DNA of 64,000 nt from CAZPXH01 sp964591085 (GTDB lineage Bacteria; Spirochaetota; Spirochaetia; DSM-27196; CAZPXH01): NCBI GenBank assembly GCA_964591085.1, contig CAZPXH010000001.1, positions 186,001 to 250,000 on the forward strand. The letters run 5' to 3'. Positions 56,199-64,000 of this stretch are shown piece after piece. Each line of letters begins with the position of its first letter. Position 1 is the stretch's first letter. The position numbers and the translations under genes were made by a program. The notes beneath the pieces were generated by a model. The model did not search any database, had not been told where the DNA came from, and saw nothing but the letters and a program-made list of their open reading frames with translations.

Positions 56199-57506
56199 TT
56201 AGTTACCCTGGGGATCAGGCGTGCCGGTCAGCCCCGGGATTCCCTGTTCCTGCGTTTCCTGCAGCAGCTGCTCCAGTGCTATGGTGCGTTCAAGCTGTCG
56301 GAGCAGGGCATCAGCCGGACCAAAACGGGAATCCAGCTCCGTTGCGGTGACCAGATTGCCGACAGCCGCTTCCAGGTTTCCCTCGGTAACCTGAATCAAG
56401 GCCTCAACGTACAGTTCGTCCAGCCTGTCCTGCAGTTCCTTGCGGCCTCGATCTCCCAGGTCAAAGCGCACCTGCACACTGAAGCGGTCCAGGGCGCCGG
56501 AGCGCGTGGTCACGTCCAGGTTGTAGTTTGCAACCACTGAGAATTCCTGAAGACCAACGATCGTGCCCATCGCAAAGGCAGGAGTAGCGTTCTCATAGCG
56601 GAAGCCGGTGTGTACCTGCAGGAAGTCTGTGAGCGTTAGCGCTCCACCTACGGCAAAGCCGATCGGTGCAGCGGGAAACAGATCAGGGTAGAAGCTCAGG
56701 GGCCACAGGAAATCCGCGGAAATCAATGTTGGGCGGAAGGGCCGCCACGCAACGCCGGCAGCCGCCACGGTTGGAGGCGGTTCCCCCCGGACCAGTGGGC
56801 CTGCATTCCGGAGGGCGGCGCCAATGAAAAAATTCTCCTTCCGGGCGACGTGAAACTTCAGGAAGTTGAAGCGCGTCATAAGACCCAGGTCCGCGAGCAC
56901 ACCAAGGGCATTCTGGTTGGTACCGGCTACGCTCGGGAGGTGACTGTAAAGCGCCTGGGGGATGGATCGATAGGCTAGCTTGGCCGTCAGTCCTACCGCC
57001 ACACCGTCAAAGGGATATCGCCGAAAGAGCCGGTATGCCACGTTTGCACCGCCCACAAGTTCTGCGTATCGGTCCGATGGCAGCGTTTCCAGGACGGTGA
57101 CCGGTTGAAAGGGCAGTCGGAGAAACTTCCCGCCGGCCGCAAGGCCGAAGTCTCCCAGCCGGTCAGGCCGGATGGTGTAGATCAGGGTTTCCATGGTCAC
57201 GTCTTCCTGCAGGTCACTGTGCAGGATGGTGAACTCGGTAGCCGGCACAAATGCGCTGCCCGCGGGATTTGCATCCAGGAACGTGGCTTCCCTGGCCAGC
57301 GCTGTGTAGGCCTTTGCCATGCCCTCGTACTCTCCGCCGGGTCCAATGGTGAGCGTGGGGAACACTGTCAGTCCGGTGTTCAGAAGGTTCTCTTCCCGCA
57401 GCCCAAAGAGGTTCCAGAGCCGGGCATACCTGTCCTGAAACTCCTGGGCGGACAGTGGCGAGGCAATGAGCATGGCTAGCAGGATAAGCGGTCGGAGTAC
57501 CCTCAT
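56199..57506 (-). CDS. UPF0164/FadL-like outer-membrane protein, second copy
   Basis: 435 residues. A Sec signal peptide (MRVLRPLILLAMLIASPLSA) is followed by the family pattern 'GMAKAYTALAREATFLDANP' and 'AGSAFVPATEF', then a beta-barrel-like body ('VAYRLFRRYPFDGVAVGLTA', 'PAFAMGTIVGLQEFSVVANY') and a short C-terminal helical tail after the last strand. Treponema relatives are proposed transporters of hydrophobic compounds. A strong promoter (TTGGAA, 17 bp, TATACT) ends 10 nt before the ATG. Divergent from the giant periplasmic protein gene. Confidence 0.78.
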   Translation of the reverse strand: MRVLRPLILLAMLIASPLSAQEFQDRYARLWNLFGLREENLLNTGLTVFPTLTIGPGGEYEGMAKAYTALAREATFLDANPAGSAFVPATEFTILHSDLQEDVTMETLIYTIRPDRLGDFGLAAGGKFLRLPFQPVTVLETLPSDRYAELVGGANVAYRLFRRYPFDGVAVGLTAKLAYRSIPQALYSHLPSVAGTNQNALGVLADLGLMTRFNFLKFHVARKENFFIGAALRNAGPLVRGEPPPTVAAAGVAWRPFRPTLISADFLWPLSFYPDLFPAAPIGFAVGGALTLTDFLQVHTGFRYENATPAFAMGTIVGLQEFSVVANYNLDVTTRSGALDRFSVQVRFDLGDRGRKELQDRLDELYVEALIQVTEGNLEAAVGNLVTATELDSRFGPADALLRQLERTIALEQLLQETQEQGIPGLTGTPDPQGN

Positions 57507-57516
57507 CTCGTGGGGT

Positions 57517-57545
57517 AGTATATCCGTCTTAAGTGTCTATTCCAA
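57517..57545 (-). promoter_or_regulatory. Promoter of the second UPF0164 gene
   Basis: On the minus strand TTGGAA (57545-57540), 17 bp, TATACT (57522-57517), with 10 nt to ATG 57506 and therefore a 3-4 nt leader. Confidence 0.65.
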
Positions 57546-57591
57546 AGGGTGGAGCTCCAAGCCGACATATGTTAGTAGGATCGGTACCGGA

Positions 57592-60500
57592 TTGCTGAAA
57601 AGTCTCCGCCCAGCCCAAATCCTGCTGGTGGTAACTCTTGCCCTGGCAGCACCCGCCGCACTGCACGCGGGTGGGGCAGGCGAAGACGTGTTTGTGCCGG
57701 TAGACGTCCTGGTTGAACAGGGGAGCTTTGATGAGGCGATTCTTGAGCTCACTGCCATCATGCAATCCAACGCGGAGCTGTTTGACGTAGCGGAGGCTCG
57801 CCTCAGGGAAATTCGAACGCAGCGGGATGCATACAACAACAACCTGGATGAGCTGATCACGGTCCTGAACCCTACTGAGGGCGAGGCCCTCGATGTGGAG
57901 CGCGCCCTTCAGCTGATAACGGAGCTAGAAGTCATTGAGCCGGATCCCAACGCCCGCGTGGAACGGCAGGTTCAGGAGGCGCGCTACACGCTGGCGCTTC
58001 AGTCAGACCGTGAAGTGCGGCAACAGATTCTGGATCAGGCGGTTGCCCAAATTACTGCGGGCGAGTTCAGAGCTGCTCTGGAGACCTACCTCGGTGGCTT
58101 TGACCTGCAACGCGTTGAGCTGGAAGACCCTGATGAGTTCACCCGCACCGTGCGGTTGGTGTTCCCGGAGGATTTTGTATCGGAGGTAGTCGCCGCACGA
58201 GAGTCCCTGCGTGACGCAACGCAAACATGGCGGGAACAGCAACCCGCTCTCCCGGTGCTGGGAGCGGAGCTCTCCGCTTCACAGTCCGCCACCGAGGACA
58301 GCGATCCGCAGGCACGGTCCGCTGTCATCGGTCTGCTCGACCAGCTGGAGGGGGAAGTGCGCTCGCTGGAGGCCCTCAGGGCAACCATGCAAGCGAGCAC
58401 GGAAGCCCTGCTTGAACTCCGGGATCGCGTGTTTCGTGAGTTTCCGGCTGCCCAGGGAGACGATGACGAGCACGTGCAGTACCTGGTTGAGTTTGCCGCG
58501 GGGATCGCGCAACCGGACCTGGACGTTGGGATTCTTGCTGCAGTGGACGATGGAAGATACGCAGACCTTGGATCCGCATCTGAAACCTGGCTTGCCGGCG
58601 CACAGCAGATCCGACAGCAGATCCTTGATGCACTTGGATCAGCTGAATGGCAACAGTTGCCAGGACTGCTGGATCGTTCGGAGTGGACCAACGCTCGCCT
58701 GCTGCAGATTGCGGGTCTGCAGGAAGGCATCGTGCTGGATCCCCAGACCGTGGTGGCAGGCGCGGATGGAGGGACGGAGCGCAACGCCGCCGTGGTCAGA
58801 TCAGCAGGATTGCAGCGTGCGCTTGCTTCCCAGCTTGAGCCAGCGGTTGCAGCGATATCCCGTTCGGAACAGCTGGACCCCGCTCCCCTGGAACAGCCGG
58901 AGGACCCGGAAGGGGAGGTGACAGCACTGAACGAACTGAGAACCGAGCAGCAGGAGGTCCGTGCTGTTCTGGATTCGGTCCTGCAGAACTTCCTCTCACT
59001 CACCGGAGGCTTACCCGCTGAGCCGTCAGAGGCCGATGCGGCGGTCCTCGCCGGATGGCAGAACCGCCTGGAGGGTGCGATCCAGCGCACTCGGGAGAAC
59101 GAGGTGCTGACAGTGCTCAGGCTCGCAGATCTCGGGGCTACACCCCTGCAGGATCAGCTTGTTGCCGCTGTTACAGAGCGCGAGCGCAGCAGGAGCGTGT
59201 GGTTTGTGGAAGAAGAGGTCCTGACAGAGACCGGGGAAGTCCTCACGGATCCCGTGACCGGCGAGCGGGAAACCGCAACCCGCGCCTACCCGGACCGTGT
59301 TCTCAGCGGCCAACCGGCGCCGCCGGAGTCCGGACCCGCCGGAGCCGTGGGTGCCGTGGACAGTTTGCAGGGCGTCATCCGATCCGCAAGCGAGCTGCTG
59401 GAGGTGCTCGATACGGAAGGAGGCTTTGTTGTCACCGACGAGCGCTTCACCCGGATCCGCTCGGAGATTGCGGCACTCCTGTCCCTCGCCCAGGAGGAGC
59501 TTGCGGATACCGAGCAGCTGGTATCAGAGGCGCAGGGGGCAGTGTCAGAGGCCGCAGAGTTCCGTATCCGTTACAATACAGCAGAGGCCGGTTTGAATAC
59601 GTCCATTGGCGCGCTGGAAGGTCAGGTCCAGCGCCGGGCCATCTCCGCACCGGCTGCCCGCAGCAGGATCACCGAACTCCGATCCCAGGTCCAGCAGACC
59701 CAGAGCACGGCAAACCGGAGCCTGGACGTCCGGTGGCTTCCCGCCTTCAACCGGGAAGCTTCAGCAGAGATCGGAGAACTCGGAACCCGGCTTGGTGCTC
59801 TTGACCAGCAAATCGGTCTGCTTGAGATCAACGATCTCTATCAGCAGGCACGTGCCTCCTACGAGCAGGGGCAGGATGACGGCAATCTGACCTTCCTGGA
59901 ACGTGCTCAGGGAATCATCGGGCAGGCCATTGAGCTTCGGGAGAATCTGTTCCCGGGCAATCCGGACCGTTCGCTGATCACCCTGCAGGCACGGATCACG
60001 GTGGCAATCGAGTTCCTTGACGATACGGACGTACGTCCCGGTGACTCGCTGTACCCAATCGTCAATGCTCGGCTGTCCCAGGGGAACACCCTGCTCGAGC
60101 GCGCCCGCACCGCTTCTGCCGACCGCGGACAACTGCTCTCCTCGTCACAGGAACGGTTTGAAGAAGTGCTGGACATCCAGAGCCGCAACCGGGACGCCCG
60201 CCTCGGCCTGCTCCGGACGAATCTGGTCTCAAATCCAGCGGTGTTCCCGGACACCTACCAATCCCTGGTTGGCGAGGCGGTGGAGGACGGGCAGGCCGCC
60301 CTCAATGGCCCGGGCACCTTACCGCCAACCAGCGTCTACGATGAAATCCTTGATCTGCTTGCCATTGGGGAGGAGTACCTCCGGACGATCGGTGCCAACC
60401 AGACGGTTTCTGCGGGGCTGCAGCGGCTCCGGCCCCTGGAGAACAGCCTTGCAATTGCACTTGGGCTGCGGGAACCGCCACCCACGCCCCAGCAGATTCA

Positions 60501-60879
60501 GGCAATTCGCCTGATAGCCGAGGCGCAACGGCTCTGGGATCCGCTCCGACCGGAATTCACCGGACCCCCCGCGCTGGATCGGGTGGAACGGGCACTCTCG
60601 CTCTGGGATGAGGTTCCCGGCGGTCAGACGCTCAGCGATACGGTACAGCGCTCACTAAACCTGGGGACCACGCGGGCGCTGACGCTGCAGCCTCCCAGCC
60701 TCGGACCGGAGTGGCTGGCGAATGCACAACGTCTCATTGCCAATGGTACGCTGGCATTTGGTGATCTGCGCAGGCTGTGGAGCTACACCGATAATCGGAG
60801 CAACCCGGAGGTCAGGAGCCTTGTCGGCCAGTTTGTGCAGGCAAATCCCGGCTTCCGCGATCAGTTCCCGGGGCTCTAG
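57592..60879 (+). CDS. Very large periplasmic helical-repeat protein
   Basis: About 1095 residues. A signal peptide (LLKSLRPAQILLVVTLALAA, cleavage near LHA-GG) leads into an almost wholly alpha-helical, Glu/Gln/Arg-rich sequence with TPR-like ends ('GSFDEAILELTAIMQSNAEL', 'GEFRAALETYLGGFDLQRV') and long coiled-coil stretches in the middle (about 700-860). No enzymatic motif. It probably spans or organises the periplasm. TTG 57592 is the most plausible start since it begins the signal peptide; the frame extends left to 57466 over the divergent promoter. The next gene starts 5 nt after its stop codon, so they form an operon. Confidence 0.75.
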   Translation: MLKSLRPAQILLVVTLALAAPAALHAGGAGEDVFVPVDVLVEQGSFDEAILELTAIMQSNAELFDVAEARLREIRTQRDAYNNNLDELITVLNPTEGEALDVERALQLITELEVIEPDPNARVERQVQEARYTLALQSDREVRQQILDQAVAQITAGEFRAALETYLGGFDLQRVELEDPDEFTRTVRLVFPEDFVSEVVAARESLRDATQTWREQQPALPVLGAELSASQSATEDSDPQARSAVIGLLDQLEGEVRSLEALRATMQASTEALLELRDRVFREFPAAQGDDDEHVQYLVEFAAGIAQPDLDVGILAAVDDGRYADLGSASETWLAGAQQIRQQILDALGSAEWQQLPGLLDRSEWTNARLLQIAGLQEGIVLDPQTVVAGADGGTERNAAVVRSAGLQRALASQLEPAVAAISRSEQLDPAPLEQPEDPEGEVTALNELRTEQQEVRAVLDSVLQNFLSLTGGLPAEPSEADAAVLAGWQNRLEGAIQRTRENEVLTVLRLADLGATPLQDQLVAAVTERERSRSVWFVEEEVLTETGEVLTDPVTGERETATRAYPDRVLSGQPAPPESGPAGAVGAVDSLQGVIRSASELLEVLDTEGGFVVTDERFTRIRSEIAALLSLAQEELADTEQLVSEAQGAVSEAAEFRIRYNTAEAGLNTSIGALEGQVQRRAISAPAARSRITELRSQVQQTQSTANRSLDVRWLPAFNREASAEIGELGTRLGALDQQIGLLEINDLYQQARASYEQGQDDGNLTFLERAQGIIGQAIELRENLFPGNPDRSLITLQARITVAIEFLDDTDVRPGDSLYPIVNARLSQGNTLLERARTASADRGQLLSSSQERFEEVLDIQSRNRDARLGLLRTNLVSNPAVFPDTYQSLVGEAVEDGQAALNGPGTLPPTSVYDEILDLLAIGEEYLRTIGANQTVSAGLQRLRPLENSLAIALGLREPPPTPQQIQAIRLIAEAQRLWDPLRPEFTGPPALDRVERALSLWDEVPGGQTLSDTVQRSLNLGTTRALTLQPPSLGPEWLANAQRLIANGTLAFGDLRRLWSYTDNRSNPEVRSLVGQFVQANPGFRDQFPGL

Positions 60880-60883
60880 CAAG

Positions 60884-63800
60884 ATGCTTTCATTGCCCGG
60901 CCTGCGCCGGATAGCGATAGGTATTGTCCTGACGGTGGTATTCAGCGCCGGACTCGGTGCCCAGGTCTTCTTTGAGGCGCCGCGTGCGGTAACTCCATCG
61001 CCGAGCGTTCACCCCCTTCTGCTTTCCACCGGAGATCAGCTCTACCTCTTCACCCAGACCGTGGTTGGTCCTGAGTCCTTCCCGCAAACACAGGTTCAGA
61101 TGCAGGTCTCTGAGTTTGGCCGGGACTGGGGAACGCCGATTCCGGTGGGCGAGCCGGTGCAGTTCATTGCAGACAGTCCGCCCCGGGTGTTTGACGCCAA
61201 TTGGGACGGGCGCAGCCTGATGGTAGCAGTCCTGGAAGACCAGGACCTGATCCGGGCCTATCGGATCCAGGGTTCCACCGTCACCCCCGGGGCGCGACTC
61301 CGGGCGGAGAGCGCACTGGTGGTACCGGAGCTCAGTTCACTTTCTGCTGGCGGACACCTGCTAATTGTGGCGCAGCAGGTTCTGCTTGCAGAGGAGGTCC
61401 TGCAGGACAGCGAGGGCAACCAGGTAATCGAGCGCCGCGCGGTCCAAAACCTCTTCGGTGCTGTCAGCGGGAACGGCAGCGTCTTTGGGCCGCTGGAGCC
61501 ACTGGTCTTTCAGGAAGTACTTCCTTCTCCAGAGGATCAGGAGGCGGAGTCTGCAGCGGTCCTGGGCCAGGAAACCGAGGGGAGCTTCCTCCAGGTCAAC
61601 CTGAGCCCGGTTCACGTCAGCGGGGCTGATGGCGAGCTGGTGGTGTTTCAGAGCAGGAATGACAGGACTGGGCGCTTCCATCTGTGGGCCAAGAGCGGCG
61701 TGCTGGTGGGCAGTGGCACAAACGCAAGGATCCAGTGGTCACTGGCGGTGCGACTGACCGATTTCCCCGAGCCCCGCGCGCTGGATCCTGACAGTGCGGG
61801 GCCACTGAACTTTGAGAACGAGTCACCGGATGCGGTGCTTGATGCGGACGGAACGCTCCGGCTCGCCTGGGAGCGCCGCCAACGGCCAGGTGGCGTTTCG
61901 CGCGCCGCCTACATGGCCTATGCCGCCGATTCCCTGCTTGCCGCAACAGCGGATCTGGCACGCCCGGCGGAGGATTCCGGCCTGGTACCGGACGAGTTTC
62001 GGTATCTGGATTCAGGCGGGTTTCCTGTGGACCGGCCGCGGTTCGCGGAGACAAGCGGCCGTGAGCCAGTTGTTTTCTGGACGCGGGATCCGTTTGGGAC
62101 TCCGCGGATGCGGTATCGGGACCTTGCCGCAAATCCGGAGCAGGTCCGGAGCCTCGCGGATGTCAGTGCCTTCAATCACAGTGCGGTCTTTCATCCGGAC
62201 TTGGATGACGGTAGCCCTCGGGCGCACGTTGCATGGGAGGGTGGCCCCGGACCCAATTTCCGGGTGATCGCCGCTGAGCCGGACCAGACCGCTGACCCGC
62301 CAATTCTCCGTCCCTTGAACTTCCGGGCCGGCCGGCGTTCGCCCCTGGATGAGGCACAGATCGCCTGGCGCGCCGCGCCGGACGCATCAGGTGTTCAGGC
62401 GTACAGCGTGATCTGGACCCGCAATGAGCAGGCCATCCCTCCGGAGGTGTCCGGGCTCTCGCCGGATCAAACGGAGGTGAGTGTCGGCGCCGACACTGAT
62501 GGACCCTGGTACCTTGCGGTTCGGACTCTGGACCTCGCGGGAAACTGGTCGCCTCCGGGGCGGATCCGCTTCTTTCGGGACACCACTCCGCCCCCACCGG
62601 TGACGCTGGATCGCCCGGTAGTGGATGAGGATGGATTCCTGGCGTCCAACACACTCACGGTGCAGTGGCAGCCGCCAGATGACCAGGATCTCGCCGGATA
62701 CTCGCTTCGCTGGACCCGGCTGGGGCCAGAGCGGCTGGATCCGCCGACAGAACTGATCCAGTCCATTGAACCGGGGACAACGGTGCAGACGGCGGCAACG
62801 GCGTTCAGCCGGCAAAACGAGGATAACGGAACCTGGGTGCTTGCAGTTGCACCGGTAGACCGTGTGGGAAACGTGGGTCCGGCGCGCCGACTGCTTGTTC
62901 GCCTGAACAAGTACATCCCCGTGACCATCATCAGCCGTATCGAGGTTCGTGAGGACTTCCTGGGAGAGCCCGTTCTGGACGTTGTCGGCCGGGGCTTCAC
63001 ATCGGACGGAACCATCAGCCGAATTCTGATTGATGCAGACGGGCAGGCGCCCTTTGACTACGTGCTGGAGCGGCAGGAGGGGGACTTCAGCCTGGACTCG
63101 GACCGCGTGATCACCGGAATCGGGCTTGCCGGTATCGGGGCAGGGAGTTTCCGGCTCATCCTGGACCACAGCACCCGTGGCCTGGAGACGGCATCAGAGG
63201 AGCTGAGCTTTGATCGGCGTGGCCTGGTGCGACTCGGTGATTTCCGCATTGAGGATCTTCTGGCAGTTCGCTTCAGCGGGAGGGCGCAGTACATCCTGGG
63301 CGCAGACAGCGTGGTCACCTGGATTGTGTTGGTGCTAGCCGGTGCAGCCGTAGTCCTGGCAGCAGTTCGGATCCGCAGCTCCGTGCGAGAAGCGAGGCAG
63401 CTCCGGCAGGACGTTCGCCGGCTCATTGCTCGCGAGAGTCTCAGCGAGGAAGAAGCTGAGCGCCAGGCGCAGCTCCGCCACAAAGGGCTGGGCCTCCGGA
63501 CAAAGTTCGCCTTCTTCATTGTAGTGATTGTGATTGGCGTGGTGGCGATTGTCGCTTTACCGCTGTCCGTCTTCTCAATTGAGACACAGGAAGAGACGCT
63601 AACCGAAGGCCTGCGAAGCAATGTCGCGGTACTGCTGGAGAGCCTGGCGAGTACATCCCGCGGGCTTCTGCAGAATCCCGGCGGCAACGTGATTGCCCTT
63701 GCATCCGTGCCATCTCAGCGTGACGCACTGGAGGCAAGCCGCTACGTCACCATTACAGGCCGTGGTGCATTGGTGCCGGTGGAACTGCAGGGAACGGAAC

Positions 63801-64000
63801 GGGAGTTCGGCTACGTCTGGGCGACCGACGATGCAGTGCTCCGGGACCCCGGCGCGCGAGATGCTGGAAACCTGAATGGATCGTCAGACGCAGAGCGAAC
63901 TCTGATAGGGGCGGATGGCGGGTTCATTCCGGGCCTGATTCAGATCGAGGACCCCGCAAGCGGTGACCTCCAGGAATGGGCACTGCAGATTGATACCGAG
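60884..64000 (+). CDS. Very large envelope sensor-like protein, C-terminus beyond the window
   Basis: Open from ATG 60884 to the last base (1039 codons, unfinished). Signal peptide (MLSLPGLRRIAIGIVLTVVF) is followed by a beta-propeller-like section (about 30-460), fibronectin-III-like modules (about 475-690, 'LTVQWQPPDDQDLAGYSLRW'), an IPT/TIG-like domain (about 690-790), a membrane helix (about 809-830), a charged linker, a second membrane helix (about 876-898) and the start of a second extracytoplasmic domain. The layout resembles a membrane sensor whose output domain (for example HAMP plus cyclase or phosphatase) should follow; that part is not visible. Co-transcribed with the helical-repeat gene. 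Confidence 0.75.
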   Translation, partial: MLSLPGLRRIAIGIVLTVVFSAGLGAQVFFEAPRAVTPSPSVHPLLLSTGDQLYLFTQTVVGPESFPQTQVQMQVSEFGRDWGTPIPVGEPVQFIADSPPRVFDANWDGRSLMVAVLEDQDLIRAYRIQGSTVTPGARLRAESALVVPELSSLSAGGHLLIVAQQVLLAEEVLQDSEGNQVIERRAVQNLFGAVSGNGSVFGPLEPLVFQEVLPSPEDQEAESAAVLGQETEGSFLQVNLSPVHVSGADGELVVFQSRNDRTGRFHLWAKSGVLVGSGTNARIQWSLAVRLTDFPEPRALDPDSAGPLNFENESPDAVLDADGTLRLAWERRQRPGGVSRAAYMAYAADSLLAATADLARPAEDSGLVPDEFRYLDSGGFPVDRPRFAETSGREPVVFWTRDPFGTPRMRYRDLAANPEQVRSLADVSAFNHSAVFHPDLDDGSPRAHVAWEGGPGPNFRVIAAEPDQTADPPILRPLNFRAGRRSPLDEAQIAWRAAPDASGVQAYSVIWTRNEQAIPPEVSGLSPDQTEVSVGADTDGPWYLAVRTLDLAGNWSPPGRIRFFRDTTPPPPVTLDRPVVDEDGFLASNTLTVQWQPPDDQDLAGYSLRWTRLGPERLDPPTELIQSIEPGTTVQTAATAFSRQNEDNGTWVLAVAPVDRVGNVGPARRLLVRLNKYIPVTIISRIEVREDFLGEPVLDVVGRGFTSDGTISRILIDADGQAPFDYVLERQEGDFSLDSDRVITGIGLAGIGAGSFRLILDHSTRGLETASEELSFDRRGLVRLGDFRIEDLLAVRFSGRAQYILGADSVVTWIVLVLAGAAVVLAAVRIRSSVREARQLRQDVRRLIARESLSEEEAERQAQLRHKGLGLRTKFAFFIVVIVIGVVAIVALPLSVFSIETQEETLTEGLRSNVAVLLESLASTSRGLLQNPGGNVIALASVPSQRDALEASRYVTITGRGALVPVELQGTEREFGYVWATDDAVLRDPGARDAGNLNGSSDAERTLIGADGGFIPGLIQIEDPASGDLQEWALQIDTE

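Overview
The window looks like part of a draft, probably metagenome-assembled, GC-rich genome of a free-living spirochaete (Spirochaetota, Spirochaetaceae-like). The lineage is inferred from gene content: two UPF0164/FadL-like outer-membrane proteins of the kind known from Treponema, two adjacent non-canonical EF-G paralogues including a Borrelia-like second EF-G, a purine-nucleoside-type BMP transporter whose binding protein has the Cys-less 'FAGGGG' signal peptide, and an ECF sigma / ActD-like / secreted caspase operon. Two 100-N scaffold gaps (1658-1757 and 17005-17104) are flanked by 55-bp duplications, which points to a k=55 assembly; the first gap is almost certainly not real. No phage, IS element, transposase or CRISPR array was seen.

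Layout. 1-3153: 5'-truncated lipoprotein and a UPF0164 barrel, ending in a strong terminator. 3209-5841: divergent membrane genes (DUF1576-like plus a small protein, and a Gate-domain protein). 5900-9071: DinB-like, MarC, LysM/degenerate LytM and a sigma-70 factor. 9068-13113: Nudix, ECF sigma, ActD-like membrane protein and a caspase with surface repeats. 13146-16807: SDR lacking the catalytic Tyr, DUF89/ARMT1-like protein and a chemoreceptor. 16836-17216: a tandem duplication of the 3' end of tRNA-Asn, then tRNA-Asn and its promoter. 17236-19258: small protein, PilZ protein and exported protein. 19287-28764: mfd-ptsP, a soluble histidine kinase, trmB-citrate synthase. 28885-33055: two EF-G paralogues. 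33136-34219: tRNA-Val, a gene remnant and a frameshifted HXXEE protein. 34367-38092: lipoprotein, DinB-like protein and a sensor kinase with a periplasmic binding domain. 38093-43402: small protein, methyltransferase, chemoreceptor and M18 peptidase. 43413-48114: divergent M20-YfcC and FAH-TK-like operons. 48176-53625: BMP nucleoside-type ABC transporter plus a VUT/queuosine-precursor-type transporter. 53708-64000: membrane protein, esterase, a UPF0164 barrel and two very large envelope proteins, the last running off the window.

The most striking feature is regulatory. Many transcription-leading genes have a sigma-70 -10 hexamer (TANNNT-like) ending exactly 6 nt, or 7-10 nt, before the start codon, often with a -35 hexamer 17 bp further upstream and with no Shine-Dalgarno sequence. 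This predicts widespread leaderless or near-leaderless mRNAs. Several internal operon genes and a few leadered genes (34367, 39589, 48176, 49424) have good Shine-Dalgarno sequences. The same geometry fixed several start codons here.

Functional themes are envelope biogenesis and sensing (UPF0164 barrels, LysM/LytM, chemoreceptors, kinases, PilZ), nucleotide and nucleoside handling (BMP transporter, VUT, TK-like, Nudix), and translation (two EF-Gs, TrmB, tRNAs).
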